The position numbers and the translations under genes were made by a program. DNA of 64,000 bases from Maribacter aquimaris (GTDB taxonomy: Bacteria > Bacteroidota > Bacteroidia > Flavobacteriales > Flavobacteriaceae): assembly GCF_014596745.1 (NCBI RefSeq), contig NZ_JABTCF010000009.1, positions 35,646-99,645 on the forward strand, given 5' to 3'. This document shows positions 44,600 through 54,000 of this stretch, in pieces (the first letter of the stretch is position 1; every line of letters begins with the position of its first letter). The notes under the pieces were generated by a model, which was not told the origin of the DNA, ran no database searches, and worked only from the letters and a program-made list of their open reading frames with translations.

Positions 44600-44949
44600 T
44601 AAATGTACAAACATTATTCAGTTAGCCCAATCATTGGCTAATTATCTTGTCAATTATATTAGAATGTTTATAGGTCGGCACCAAACACCGGTGTACCCTG
44701 TGTCCGAAGTTGGCAAAAAGTGAAGTCCAAGTATTAAAAGGCGCGTAGTATAGCTTATCAAAACCCACTTGTTTCCTAATACCCACTTGTTGATTATTGA
44801 ATTACTTTGCAGTTACAATACTGATGCATGACTGGTTTAAAAAAACATTTAAAACAGAAAAAAACATGTTTCAAAACCCTGGAACAGGTTTTTACATATC
44901 ACTGTTTACGAATTGTATTCTTGTTTGATATATGATCCGAAAAGTTTTT
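44600..44949. other. Intergenic region upstream of the alginate lyases
   Basis: This AT-rich stretch has no recognised gene. It holds a 10-bp palindrome ACACCGGTGT (44685-44694) and an imperfect AGCC(C)AAT/ATTGGCT pair near 44635. AAAACCCTG-GAA-CAGGTTTT (44873-44892) is a possible terminator for the Ldh-family gene, though its T tail on the minus strand is short. Confidence 0.35.
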
Positions 44950-45969
44950 TTACGCTGACAACTCCATTATCTTTTTCCAAATACTGTTGTTGACAGGGAT
45001 TCCCTCCTTTAGATTCCGTGTTCGGGTCATTGCACTCCGCTCTCCTGGATAATAGATTTTATCCCCGGGATTCATGGGCGCTACATCATGGGTATATGCT
45101 ATGATTTCGTCGATGAGCTTTTGCTGTAGGTTTTTATCGCCAAAAACCGCAGGGTAGATACAGAGATACACCTGGGAAATCCCTGTTTCAAATTCCCTTG
45201 TCCCGATTTTACTTGTAGAGTCACCTGCTGATAATAAAGTGGCCAGCATATCCAAAACTATGGAAAGGGCGGAACCTTTCCAATAGCCAATGGGCAAACC
45301 ACGTTCTTTTGTCAGAATCTTTTCCGGATCATTGGAAAGTTCATCGTTGGCATCCCAACCTCCAGGGAAAGGCAGTTTTTCACCCTTTAACCTATAGTCG
45401 TTGATCTTACCGAATGCAAATTGTGAAATCGACATATCCAACACCACATGCCCCTGTTCCCTGGGTATAGATACGACAAGAGGATTATTGCCAATACGGC
45501 TGTCCTTTCCTCCCCAAGGCGGCATGTTTGGTTGCGTATTTGTAAAAAGGATCGAAATACAATCGGCATCTGCTGCCTGCCTTCCGTATGTACCTCCCCT
45601 CATCCAGTGATTGGTATTGCGTAATGCCACCAATCCCATTCCGTTTGATTTTGCCAATGTTATGGCTCTATCGGTACATATCGTTGCATTGACAATGCCT
45701 GGGCCAAGATTACCATCCCAGCGTTCCAAACTACCAAAAGTCGCCACCTTTTCCGCTTCGGCATCAATTTTTACCAGCCCTTTTTCGACATAATCAATAA
45801 ATAGGGGTAGCCTATTGATTCCATGGGAATTTACGCCAACCAAAGTGCTCTCCGTGAAGACCTTGGCCAGCAATTTGGCTTTCCCTTCCGCGAATTCATA
45901 TTTTACAAACAGTTTGTAAAACACATCCTGCATTTGTTCGGATGTAATTCGCATGGCTTCCTCGGTCAT
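44950..45969 (-). CDS. Ldh/YiaK-family NAD(P)-dependent oxidoreductase
   Basis: The 339-residue protein belongs to the malate/L-sulfolactate-dehydrogenase-like family: LVGVNSHGINRLPLFIDYVEKG, NTNHWMRGGTYGRQAADADCI, GNNPLVVSIPREQGHVVLDMS, and GYWKGSALSIVLDMLATLLS. The nearest well-known relatives are 3-dehydro-L-gulonate 2-dehydrogenases (YiaK), so a sugar-acid substrate is plausible beside alginate lyases. The exact reaction is inferred. It begins 2 bp after the HAD gene with AAGGATG, a good ribosome site. Confidence 0.85.
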   Translation of the reverse strand: MTEEAMRITSEQMQDVFYKLFVKYEFAEGKAKLLAKVFTESTLVGVNSHGINRLPLFIDYVEKGLVKIDAEAEKVATFGSLERWDGNLGPGIVNATICTDRAITLAKSNGMGLVALRNTNHWMRGGTYGRQAADADCISILFTNTQPNMPPWGGKDSRIGNNPLVVSIPREQGHVVLDMSISQFAFGKINDYRLKGEKLPFPGGWDANDELSNDPEKILTKERGLPIGYWKGSALSIVLDMLATLLSAGDSTSKIGTREFETGISQVYLCIYPAVFGDKNLQQKLIDEIIAYTHDVAPMNPGDKIYYPGERSAMTRTRNLKEGIPVNNSIWKKIMELSA

Positions 45970-45971
45970 CC

Positions 45972-46637
45972 TTAAATAGTTTTCAACGTATCTGTATAAA
46001 AATAGTTCGTCAATTCATCAAATGAATCAAATCGTAAATTATAATCCTCCGTGTCCCCAAAGCCATAGCTTACAAATCCAAAGGGGATATCCAACAGGTC
46101 ACATTGCTTTCTGTCCGAATCGGTATCACCAATATATATCGGTGCCTGTAAATGATATTTATCGATGAGGTATTTTATATTTTCATGCTTTGGTCTGTAA
46201 TTCATACCATGGGCCATGGTATCCGTAATATATGCTCCAATATGGGCCCAATCCATAAAGTATTGGATTGTAAATTCCGGACAATTACTAACTATAAATA
46301 GTTTGTGTTTTTCTGCCAGTTTTGATAATCCCGCCTTTACACCCCCATACAATTTACCCCCATCGATTTCAATACGTTTATATTGTAATTCGATTATTTC
46401 TTGGTAGACAGCTTTTCTTTCAATGGCTGTGAATTCTGGAAGGATCATCGCCAAAAAGGGTTCTTCTTCCATCCCCATATATTTGAACAAATCCTTTTTT
46501 GTGACTGTTCGGTTAATTTTATGGGCCTCAAAGAAATCATTGAATCCTTGTGCATAAGCATTTACACCATCCCATAATGTCCCATCCATATCGAATAGTA
46601 AAGCATCAGGTTTCATTATTGTACTCCGTTCATCCAT
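45972..46637 (-). CDS. HAD-family hydrolase
   Basis: The 221-residue phosphatase-like protein has the DxD motif in LLFDMDGTLWDGVNAYAQGF, motif II in LFIVSNCPEF, and motif IV in IYIGDTDSDRKQCDLLDIPFGFVSYGFG, as in phosphoglycolate phosphatase-type HADs with an alpha-helical cap. Start may be the ATG at 46637 or one seven codons later. It is coupled to the Ldh-family gene. The substrate is unknown; a sugar-acid phosphate would fit the context. Confidence 0.85.
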   Translation of the reverse strand: MDERSTIMKPDALLFDMDGTLWDGVNAYAQGFNDFFEAHKINRTVTKKDLFKYMGMEEEPFLAMILPEFTAIERKAVYQEIIELQYKRIEIDGGKLYGGVKAGLSKLAEKHKLFIVSNCPEFTIQYFMDWAHIGAYITDTMAHGMNYRPKHENIKYLIDKYHLQAPIYIGDTDSDRKQCDLLDIPFGFVSYGFGDTEDYNLRFDSFDELTNYFYTDTLKTI

Positions 46638-46855
46638 TTCTTTTGTTCGTTATAAATACACAGCCAAGATCACGTACTGCGTATACGATCGGTACGGCTT
46701 TGAAAGTAAGGATTCCCCCTTCCAAGAAACAGCCATAACACAAAGTAAGCACAGCGCTGCGAATAAACAATATCCCAACAATAATTTTATTCCTTATTGT
46801 GGCCAGGGCTATTTTTCAGGTTTTAGGTTGGGATCTCAAGACCACAATCAAACGA
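46638..46855. other. Intergenic region upstream of the HAD gene
   Basis: I see no gene here. It contains the 5' region of the HAD-Ldh unit but no promoter I can defend. The DHFR-family remnant follows directly. Confidence 0.4.
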
Positions 46856-47096
46856 TTACTTTTCGATCAGATATCCGACCCATGAGGATTTCGCGTTTCC
46901 AAAAAGGGAAATTCCATCCCCGAGTATAATCGGAATCATTTTTAGCTTCAATATATCGATCAATCCAGGGTCTAAAAGCCATCCCGCAAATTGACCACCA
47001 CCACATAGGGAAACAAATTTGCGTATATCATCATTAATAATACCAGCAATACCCATCCAGGGAGCCCGCCACATAATAAATTACCTTTTGCATCAT
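46856..47096 (-). pseudogene. DHFR/RibD-C-family remnant, frameshifted and internally deleted
   Basis: Minus-strand translation from ATG 47096 gives MMQKVIYYVAGSLDGY, the usual start of YyaP-type dihydrofolate-reductase-fold proteins, then runs into a stop after a shift. In another frame IAGIINDDIRKFVSLCGGGQFAGWLLDPG continues as the C-terminal part with the CGGGQFAGWLL motif and LKMIPIILGDGISLFG. About 100 middle residues and at least one frameshift separate the two, so the gene is dead. Confidence 0.8.
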
Positions 47097-47156
47097 TTTC
47101 CCCGTTTTGATATGAACATTCCCATTTTTATTATAAAGGTACCGGACCAAGGCGTA

Positions 47157-48011
47157 TTACCCTTTGGGGTTATTCTTTTCAGCATAACTTGATTTCACAT
47201 GTAAATCCACTTGGGGGAAGGGTATTTCGATATGGTGATCCGTGAATTTCCTGCTAATACTTCTTCGTATATCACTTTTCACCTTACCTATTCGGAATAT
47301 ACTTTGGCTAAAAAACAAAACCTGAAAATCCAACGATGAATTTCCGAAATTCACTAATCGCGCCTCTGTTGATTCCCTATCATATACGTCTGGATGTTCA
47401 AATGCACTTTCCTCCAGAATCTTTATGACCAGATCAATATCACTACCGTATGCCACGCCTACGTCAATTCTAAAACGTGCCTTCATTGTCTGATGGCTCC
47501 AGTTGATAACCTTATTGGTCGTAATCAATGAATTTGGAATAATTATGGAAACATCATCGGTATTTAAAGCCTTGGAGGTTCGCAGTCCAATACTTTCGAT
47601 CTTTACGATATCCCCATCTATTTCCAAGACATCCTCTATTTTTATGGACTTTTCCGAAAGCAGGATTATCCCCGACAGGATATCGTTGAAAGTTTGCTGT
47701 AATCCCAAACCTATACCTACAAGTAAGGCTGCAGACCCAGCTATCAATACTGTTAATTTAATTCCAAGGGTTTCTAAAACAAGGGCAAGGGCAATCACCC
47801 ACAACACATATTTAATAATCTGAAATAAGGCATAACTGGATCCCTTGTCAAGTTTCCCATACCTACTTCTGAAAAGTGTTTTCTTAATTAGGGATAATAG
47901 CAATCTAGTCATTAGAAAAATCATCAAAATGGTTACGAGTGTATACACCCGTAGATTGAATTTCCCTATATGAATCAACTCCAATTCTAAAAAATCCTTT
48001 ATTGTTTCCAT
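47157..48011 (-). CDS. Small mechanosensitive channel (MscS family)
   Basis: From METIKDFLELE (48011) the protein is 284 residues. Membrane segments near residues 20-40 and 60-80 precede the pore helix AGSAALLVGIGLGLQQTFNDILSGI, then the beta domain EDVLEIDGDIVKIESIGLRTSKALNTDDVSIIIPNSLI. This is the MscS layout, opening under membrane tension to release osmolytes. A longer frame to 48053 is not needed. It stands alone. Confidence 0.9.
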   Translation of the reverse strand: METIKDFLELELIHIGKFNLRVYTLVTILMIFLMTRLLLSLIKKTLFRSRYGKLDKGSSYALFQIIKYVLWVIALALVLETLGIKLTVLIAGSAALLVGIGLGLQQTFNDILSGIILLSEKSIKIEDVLEIDGDIVKIESIGLRTSKALNTDDVSIIIPNSLITTNKVINWSHQTMKARFRIDVGVAYGSDIDLVIKILEESAFEHPDVYDRESTEARLVNFGNSSLDFQVLFFSQSIFRIGKVKSDIRRSISRKFTDHHIEIPFPQVDLHVKSSYAEKNNPKG

Positions 48012-48270
48012 ATTGTATTTTGCTAAAGCCCTATCCTGTCCGGGAAAAAACAAATTTATTTCGTTTTACCCCTTGGAAGGATTTTTATTAGGAGTTACCA
48101 ATGTACTTTAATCGCGCCTATAATCATCTTTTAATCAGAAAAAATCCCTTCCTGAATCAACAGGATGATTCGGGGAAAATACCCGTACCCATACCCCTAT
48201 TTGCAACACCTCCCATTTCAACGACCCAAAGGTATTCCCTTCTATTTTTAAAAACTGTTGTTGTATAAGA

Positions 48271-49134
48271 TTAAAATCTGCTGAAAAATTGCCATATCAA
48301 TTCATTTGAATTTAATCCCGAATTATCCATTGTTGGTAAATCATGGCCAAAATCCTCTAATTTATAATACCACACTTCGTTATCGTTTAAACCATTGGTG
48401 TAATGATAAGCGTGTATGTTGGGTGAAATCGATAACGTATCCACTTGGCTACACCCATTGAATCGCCCCCAATAATCCATTATGGTATCCATATGCGGTG
48501 CCCCACCCCAACCGTATTCCGTTGACATGCTTCCATCTATGGGGACAATGGTATCGGTCATTCCGGATATTTGCAGAACGGGTATGGGGTGAGGTGTTGA
48601 ATTTCGGTTTTCCCAAATATGACCGGTCATCGTTCCCGTAACGGAAGCGAGTGCCTTAAATACATCCGGGGACTCACAAGCCAAGGTATAGCCCATAAAA
48701 CCACCATTGGAAATACCACAGACGAAAGTCCTGTTGGAATCAAGGTTATACTTGGTTTGCAAATGCTTTGCCAAATCTGTCAAGAATCCCACATCATCAA
48801 TTCCGGAAGAAGGCAAACCGCCGGTCCAATATGGTTTTCCTGTATTGACATCAATTGTCCCTTGGGGATAGCACACCGCAAATTTGTTTACCTCAGCGAT
48901 GCTATCAAGTTGTAAACTTTGCATATGGTCCTTTGCATAACGCCCATAACTATGAAGAACAAAAACCAAAGGTGCGTTCTCCGGCAAATTGACCGGTTTA
49001 TACAGAAAGTACGTTCTGTCCAAATCATCATGATTGTAAATAGCATGATACACGCGCTTATTGCAAGAATAAAAAAATATCATTACAAAAGCGATACCAT
49101 AAAGAAACTTCGGTATCAATTGGCCCTTTAACAT
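48271..49134 (-). CDS. PHB-depolymerase-like esterase lipoprotein
   Basis: The roughly 287-residue alpha/beta hydrolase starts near MLKGQLIPKFLYGIAFVMIFFYSC, a lipoprotein signal. The nucleophile elbow is GISNGG in TFVCGISNGGFMGYTLACES; PLVFVLHSYGR gives the oxyanion region and a late His in EDFGHDLP the triad. This is the poly(3-hydroxybutyrate) depolymerase/CE1 feruloyl-esterase-like (LpqC) family, so a polysaccharide ester or polyester is likely. It has no clear operon partner. Confidence 0.85.
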   Translation of the reverse strand: MLKGQLIPKFLYGIAFVMIFFYSCNKRVYHAIYNHDDLDRTYFLYKPVNLPENAPLVFVLHSYGRYAKDHMQSLQLDSIAEVNKFAVCYPQGTIDVNTGKPYWTGGLPSSGIDDVGFLTDLAKHLQTKYNLDSNRTFVCGISNGGFMGYTLACESPDVFKALASVTGTMTGHIWENRNSTPHPIPVLQISGMTDTIVPIDGSMSTEYGWGGAPHMDTIMDYWGRFNGCSQVDTLSISPNIHAYHYTNGLNDNEVWYYKLEDFGHDLPTMDNSGLNSNELIWQFFSRF

Positions 49135-49215
49135 TATGATTGACAATTTGTGTACAAAACACTGATTATAAGGTATGTTGTATTATAAAACCAAACCACT
49201 TCGTTTGTATTAAAT

Positions 49216-49638
49216 TTACTTATTTTTAAATAAACACACCTGTCCAATGCCCTTATTTATAGTTGTGGTCCGCTCTTTATGCAATGGTAGGGTCGACATT
49301 CCTATTGCTTTAGCAAAGGTAATAACATCTTCAAAAACCTTAGGATCTGTAACCGGGTACCCCATAATTTCCCCCGTATTATGAATCCAAATACCATTGG
49401 CAAAGTGCAATGCTAAAAATTTTGTGGCTCTTCCGGTTACTTGGACAAACTCACTTGGTAAGAGAGCTGAAGAATTGGTAGCGAAAATGGTTTTTTCAGG
49501 GGCGACTTTTGCTGATTGTTCATAAAAACTATTTTTTATTTGTGGGTTTTCAGGAACAGCTTCAATCCGTACGTCAGCATTTTTTAAGGTTTCCTTTAAG
49601 TTTGAAGTGTAACTTAAATTCGAGAATGTTTGATCTAA
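49216..49638 (-). pseudogene. 3-hydroxyacyl-CoA dehydrogenase fragment
   Basis: Minus-strand translation gives SNLSYTSNLKETLKNADVRIEAVPENP, IFATNSSALLPSEFVQVTGRATKFLALHFANG, and GYPVTDPKVFEDVITFAKAIGMSTLPLHKE, clearly the NAD-binding domain of 3-hydroxybutyryl-CoA dehydrogenases. The Rossmann start is missing (a stop precedes 49638) and the sequence diverges after LPLHKE, so both ends are lost. It is a remnant with one long open stretch. Confidence 0.8.
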
Positions 49639-49831
49639 TTACTTTGTCATTTCTGTACATAATGTTTAAAATTATGTAGCCTTTATTCAGGACGGGTCAT
49701 TTTATTAGACAACGTTAAATAGTATGTTCAGTGACGGATGGCGTGGTATTTACCTGCGGAAACCCGAAGTAGCTTTAGCGGGCTAAAATATTTTATGTTT
49801 GTCACTTTACTCCCTTTACGAATTCAAAGTG
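49639..49831. other. Intergenic segment, possible repeat debris
   Basis: There is no gene. The run from TAGACAACGTTAAATAG (about 49708) to TTTGTCAC (near 49805), including CCCGAAGTAGCTTTAGCGGG, has the look of the short dispersed repeats often found near rearrangement points in Flavobacteriia. I cannot confirm other copies from this window. Confidence 0.3.
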
Positions 49832-50854
49832 CTAACTGTTTTTGTTTAAGTTTGATTTATAAAAAAGCTTACCAGTAACCAAAAGACCCACAAAAGTAAA
49901 AACAGCAAAAAACAAACTGCTATACGCCAATTGCATTCCACCAGATAATATATGTCCACTGGTGCAACCTCCTGCCATTCTTGCTCCAAATATTAAAATA
50001 AACCCACCAACAAAAGACCAAATAATTCTTTTAAGTTTTGAATCCCCTTTATATCTTCTCCAATTATCATGAATAAGGACAAGTTTAAAGTCTTTTTTAA
50101 TTACAGAAATAGATAGGGCGGCAATAAATGCTCCTGCTAAAAATATCATTTCCCAGTTCCCTGCACTCTCTATTTTTGTAAAGTAATTATTATGGGTAAG
50201 TCCTAAAAGTAAATCGCCAACATATGGAAAAGCTGTAGATGCCCCTATTGGTCTGTTTGTAAGTACTGAAGAAAAAACAATACTATTAAGAATAGCCAAT
50301 ACTATACCCGAGAATATCCATTTTTTACCTTTTACCTTATCTACCTTTTGTAACCAAAATGATGCGGCAATAAAAACAATTGCAAAAATTGAACTTAATA
50401 TGTAATACATTGTGGTTGAACCAAGTGTTGTGTTTAATGATAGCGCACCCAAATCCGGACCAAGAATTGGCTGAATAAAAGGTAAAACCAAGGAGTAAAT
50501 AAGTCCTCCTGACAATCCACCAATTATTCCGATTAACGCATCTATAGAACCTTCCCCCAATGATATTGCCAAAGTACCAGGGCAATATCCTAAAATTGCC
50601 ATACCCATGCCGAAAATCAACCCTCCCAAAATCAATCCACCAACAACAAAAGGTTTTATATGAAAGGATGCAAATCCAAATGCTATTTCAAAATTTAGTA
50701 GTATAATCCCAACTCCAATTGCTAATGCTATTGCTTTTACAACTGATAAGTTTTCAAGAATCGCTAAACCACTAATCACATTAAATTTATTCAAACTTGC
50801 ATATTGTAATGTTAAACCGAATAAAATCCCTAAAACAAAAATCATTATCATCAT
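49832..50854 (-). CDS. YeeE/YedE-family (TsuA-like) sulfur transporter
   Basis: The 340-residue membrane protein has about nine to ten hydrophobic segments and the two repeated signatures of the family: MAILGYCPGTLAISLGEG in the first half and GARMAGGCTSGHILSGGMQ in the second. TsuA of this family imports thiosulfate, with cysteines relaying the substrate. Both halves are fused in one chain. No rhodanese or sulfurtransferase is adjacent, though the CoADR-rhodanese operon is 20 kb away. It starts the AT-richer block. Confidence 0.9.
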   Translation of the reverse strand: MMIMIFVLGILFGLTLQYASLNKFNVISGLAILENLSVVKAIALAIGVGIILLNFEIAFGFASFHIKPFVVGGLILGGLIFGMGMAILGYCPGTLAISLGEGSIDALIGIIGGLSGGLIYSLVLPFIQPILGPDLGALSLNTTLGSTTMYYILSSIFAIVFIAASFWLQKVDKVKGKKWIFSGIVLAILNSIVFSSVLTNRPIGASTAFPYVGDLLLGLTHNNYFTKIESAGNWEMIFLAGAFIAALSISVIKKDFKLVLIHDNWRRYKGDSKLKRIIWSFVGGFILIFGARMAGGCTSGHILSGGMQLAYSSLFFAVFTFVGLLVTGKLFYKSNLNKNS

Positions 50855-51030
50855 CGTAATCTCATTTTAAATATTTAACATCATGTTAGTTTCAATCAGC
50901 CTTAATAGCAAACAACAAAGTTATATTTATACTTGACCTCCACCTATTAAACCGGACATATAAAAGTAAGATATATCAGGTTTCTTGAATGTTTAACATT
51001 ACTACCCTTATTTGCCTGAAAAAATCCAAC

Positions 51031-54000
51031 TTATTCTTCAATCCAGCCCATAATGGCATTGGCTACAAAACGAGGTTCTGGTGGCAATGAGTAAATGTCT
51101 TTCTCATAATTCTTATTGTAAGGTGATATATTCAAGATCTTACCATCAACGACTAAAGTGCTACTTCCTCCTGGATCAAACCCCATGGCTTTATCCATAC
51201 CATATTTTAAAAGAATGTCTACCATATCAAAATGGGTCGCACCTACAGATTCCCTAATTCTACCATTCACCATAAGCACCATAAGTTTGCCTTCTTTGGT
51301 AATTCCTACTGCTATTTTTGGCCCACGCATATCTGTAAAATCCAAACGTGCAGCTTGTGTTTTAATAGAGTTTGATGTTTTCCAACCTTCATCTTCCATA
51401 TTCAAAGCTTGTTGTCCTTTATCTATTAACATAGGACCCGCTTCAATAGCATAGGATATCCCATCCCAATTGTAAGGGTTGGTTTTTGGTTCTAATAATT
51501 GTATATCTAATTGTATACCTTCTTTAAATATGTCGTTAGAAAATAAATCAGAAGGAATAGACAGGGTAATACCAACGGGAATAACCGGTACAACCTCTTT
51601 ATCCTTTGTTTTAATAATTTGTTTTACCGTATTTCCTGCTATTCTTATAATCACATTGCCATGACCTATAAGCGTGTCTTTAGAATAAGATAAATCGTAA
51701 AAGCAGGGTTCGGAATCACTATGTTTGTTATAGTTGTCCGCATTAAAAACAATATGCTCTTGTTTACCCTTTATGATCAAACCTGCTTCACTGTTTACCT
51801 TTCTTATATCCACATTACCATTTTTATAAATTATAAAGGCTGGTTTATTGAATAACGGTGGACAAAAGACCTTATTATTCATAATCAACAAACCCAAAGG
51901 CGAGCCAATATATGTTTCAGGCAAACCTAATTTACCGACTAACTCGGGATTTAATATGTAACCACCATTCCAAGCTAATTCAATTTTATTAGGGTTATTA
52001 CTTTTCTTCTTATACTCCTTAACGAGTGCAGGTACATTTTTCGGTTCCTTATTCGCAATATGTGCTGCAAACTTCCATTGGTGCTTTTTGGTGTCTATTT
52101 CAGCCAATACACCACCCCAAGGTAAACCATCATCATAGACGCCTCCAGCAAAGGATGCTTTTACTTTTTTAATAGTCTTGGTTTCTTTTAAACTTTCTTT
52201 TATCTGTTCTAAAAGCTTACTAATTGGAGTACCATTTTCAATGGCATCTTTAGAAATAATATGCAACAATTCCTTTTCTCCAATCGTGTTTTTCAATTGC
52301 CTATATAAATCGCCTTTCAAAGCCAAATCAAAATCCTTTGCTGTTTGAATAGGTGTTGGATATGCCAAAGTTGTACGAACACCTGCGGGAACAAACTGAA
52401 TGAAACCACTATCTTTTGGAATCCCCATAATTTTTGCCGTCATTTCATACAAAACCTTACCAATATGGAAATGATCGATTTCGATAATATCCGTCATCAT
52501 TGCAGCATACTCTCCATTGGTGATTATAAAGCCATTAGACTCTTTTATTCTTCGTAAGATCTTAATTGCCTTGGCTCCCATTTGTGGAAAATGAACGCCT
52601 TCCGACCATTGCTTGGTTTCTACTATTTGAACCACACCAGCTTTATAGAGCAATCCTAATTCAGGTTCTTTCCCACTCTCTAGATATTCCTTGATATTAG
52701 CACTTGAAAACCATTTTGTTATTCTTGGCTCATGAATGAAAATATATACTTTTTCCAATTCCTGACCTCTTGTATCGAGTACCTCTGCTGTAAGTTCCTC
52801 TTCTATTGTAAGTTTCAATTGGGCACGAATAGGTTGTAAAACAAAGTATTCCAACTCGTGTTTTATATAACGCCCAGGAAAATAACCTTTAGGCACATTC
52901 TTCTTTAAATTTGTAGTTAATATTTTTCTGTCATCAATACCTAAAAATTTACTGTTGGTCAATTGAAATAAAGCCAATTCCCAATCAGCGAAAAATTGTG
53001 GTGCTAATGTTAAATCGGTTAAATATTTTGGTTTGAAAATATCATTGTAAATCATATTAACCAGACCTGTAACTTCCTGGAAAGTAAAGGCTTGATACGC
53101 ATATGATTTTTTATTCCTATGTCGATATGTGAGCGCATGATCATGTCGGATTGAAATCTCCCCATCAACATATTTAAAAATATCATCAATGGCATTGTAA
53201 TATTTATGAATGAGTTCTAAATTGGTATTTACCAAATCAGGAATGTCATTTTCCATCATCCTGGCATAACGCATTACTTTTCCTTTAACCAATTGTTCTT
53301 CAACCCTGAAAAAGCTTGGATCTATTAAAGATTTCAAGTACAGCATAAAAGACAAACGACCGTAACCTGGTAAGTAATGTCTTGTTTTCTTATTAAGAAT
53401 CGCATCTAGGTCGTCATTTTCAAAATTTACAGATACTTTGTACTTTTTTAATAGATCGACCACCTGTGGATTATCTTCAACGGTGGCAGAAACCAACTGA
53501 AAATACAACCGTTTTAGAATATATTGCATATTTTTTTGCAACGATTCTATGCTGTAACGTTTGTTAATAACACTTCTGTTATGTGTCACATCAACCATTC
53601 TATTTTGAGGATAAAATACATGATCACATATTTTTTCAGCCAATTGTTTTGGTACTTTGGAGCCCTTGAACTCTAAAACATTGAGACGAAGGGATTCATC
53701 CAAATGGCGACCAATAACTTGGTCATAAACCTCTCTTGGTTCATATTGTCTACAAAATATCGGTGTGCCACAGGCTGCGGCTTCTATAATAGGTAAACCT
53801 CGCCCTTCGGTTTGACTTGGCAATAAGATCAGGGAAGCGACGTCGTAAAGTTGTTCAATATCTAATGGTTTCTTATATTTTTTCTTAAACTCATTTTTAT
53901 CAAACTCACTAAACAAAAACCCAAGAAGTACACTTGACCTAAACTCTTTTGGAAGCTCCTTAAGGAAATTTGAAAAGTCAGTTTTTAAATCACAATAATA

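Noticed and set aside
44685..44694. ACACCGGTGT palindrome upstream of PL6
   Set aside because: Short palindromes of this size are expected by chance, and no second copy was seen at other promoters.
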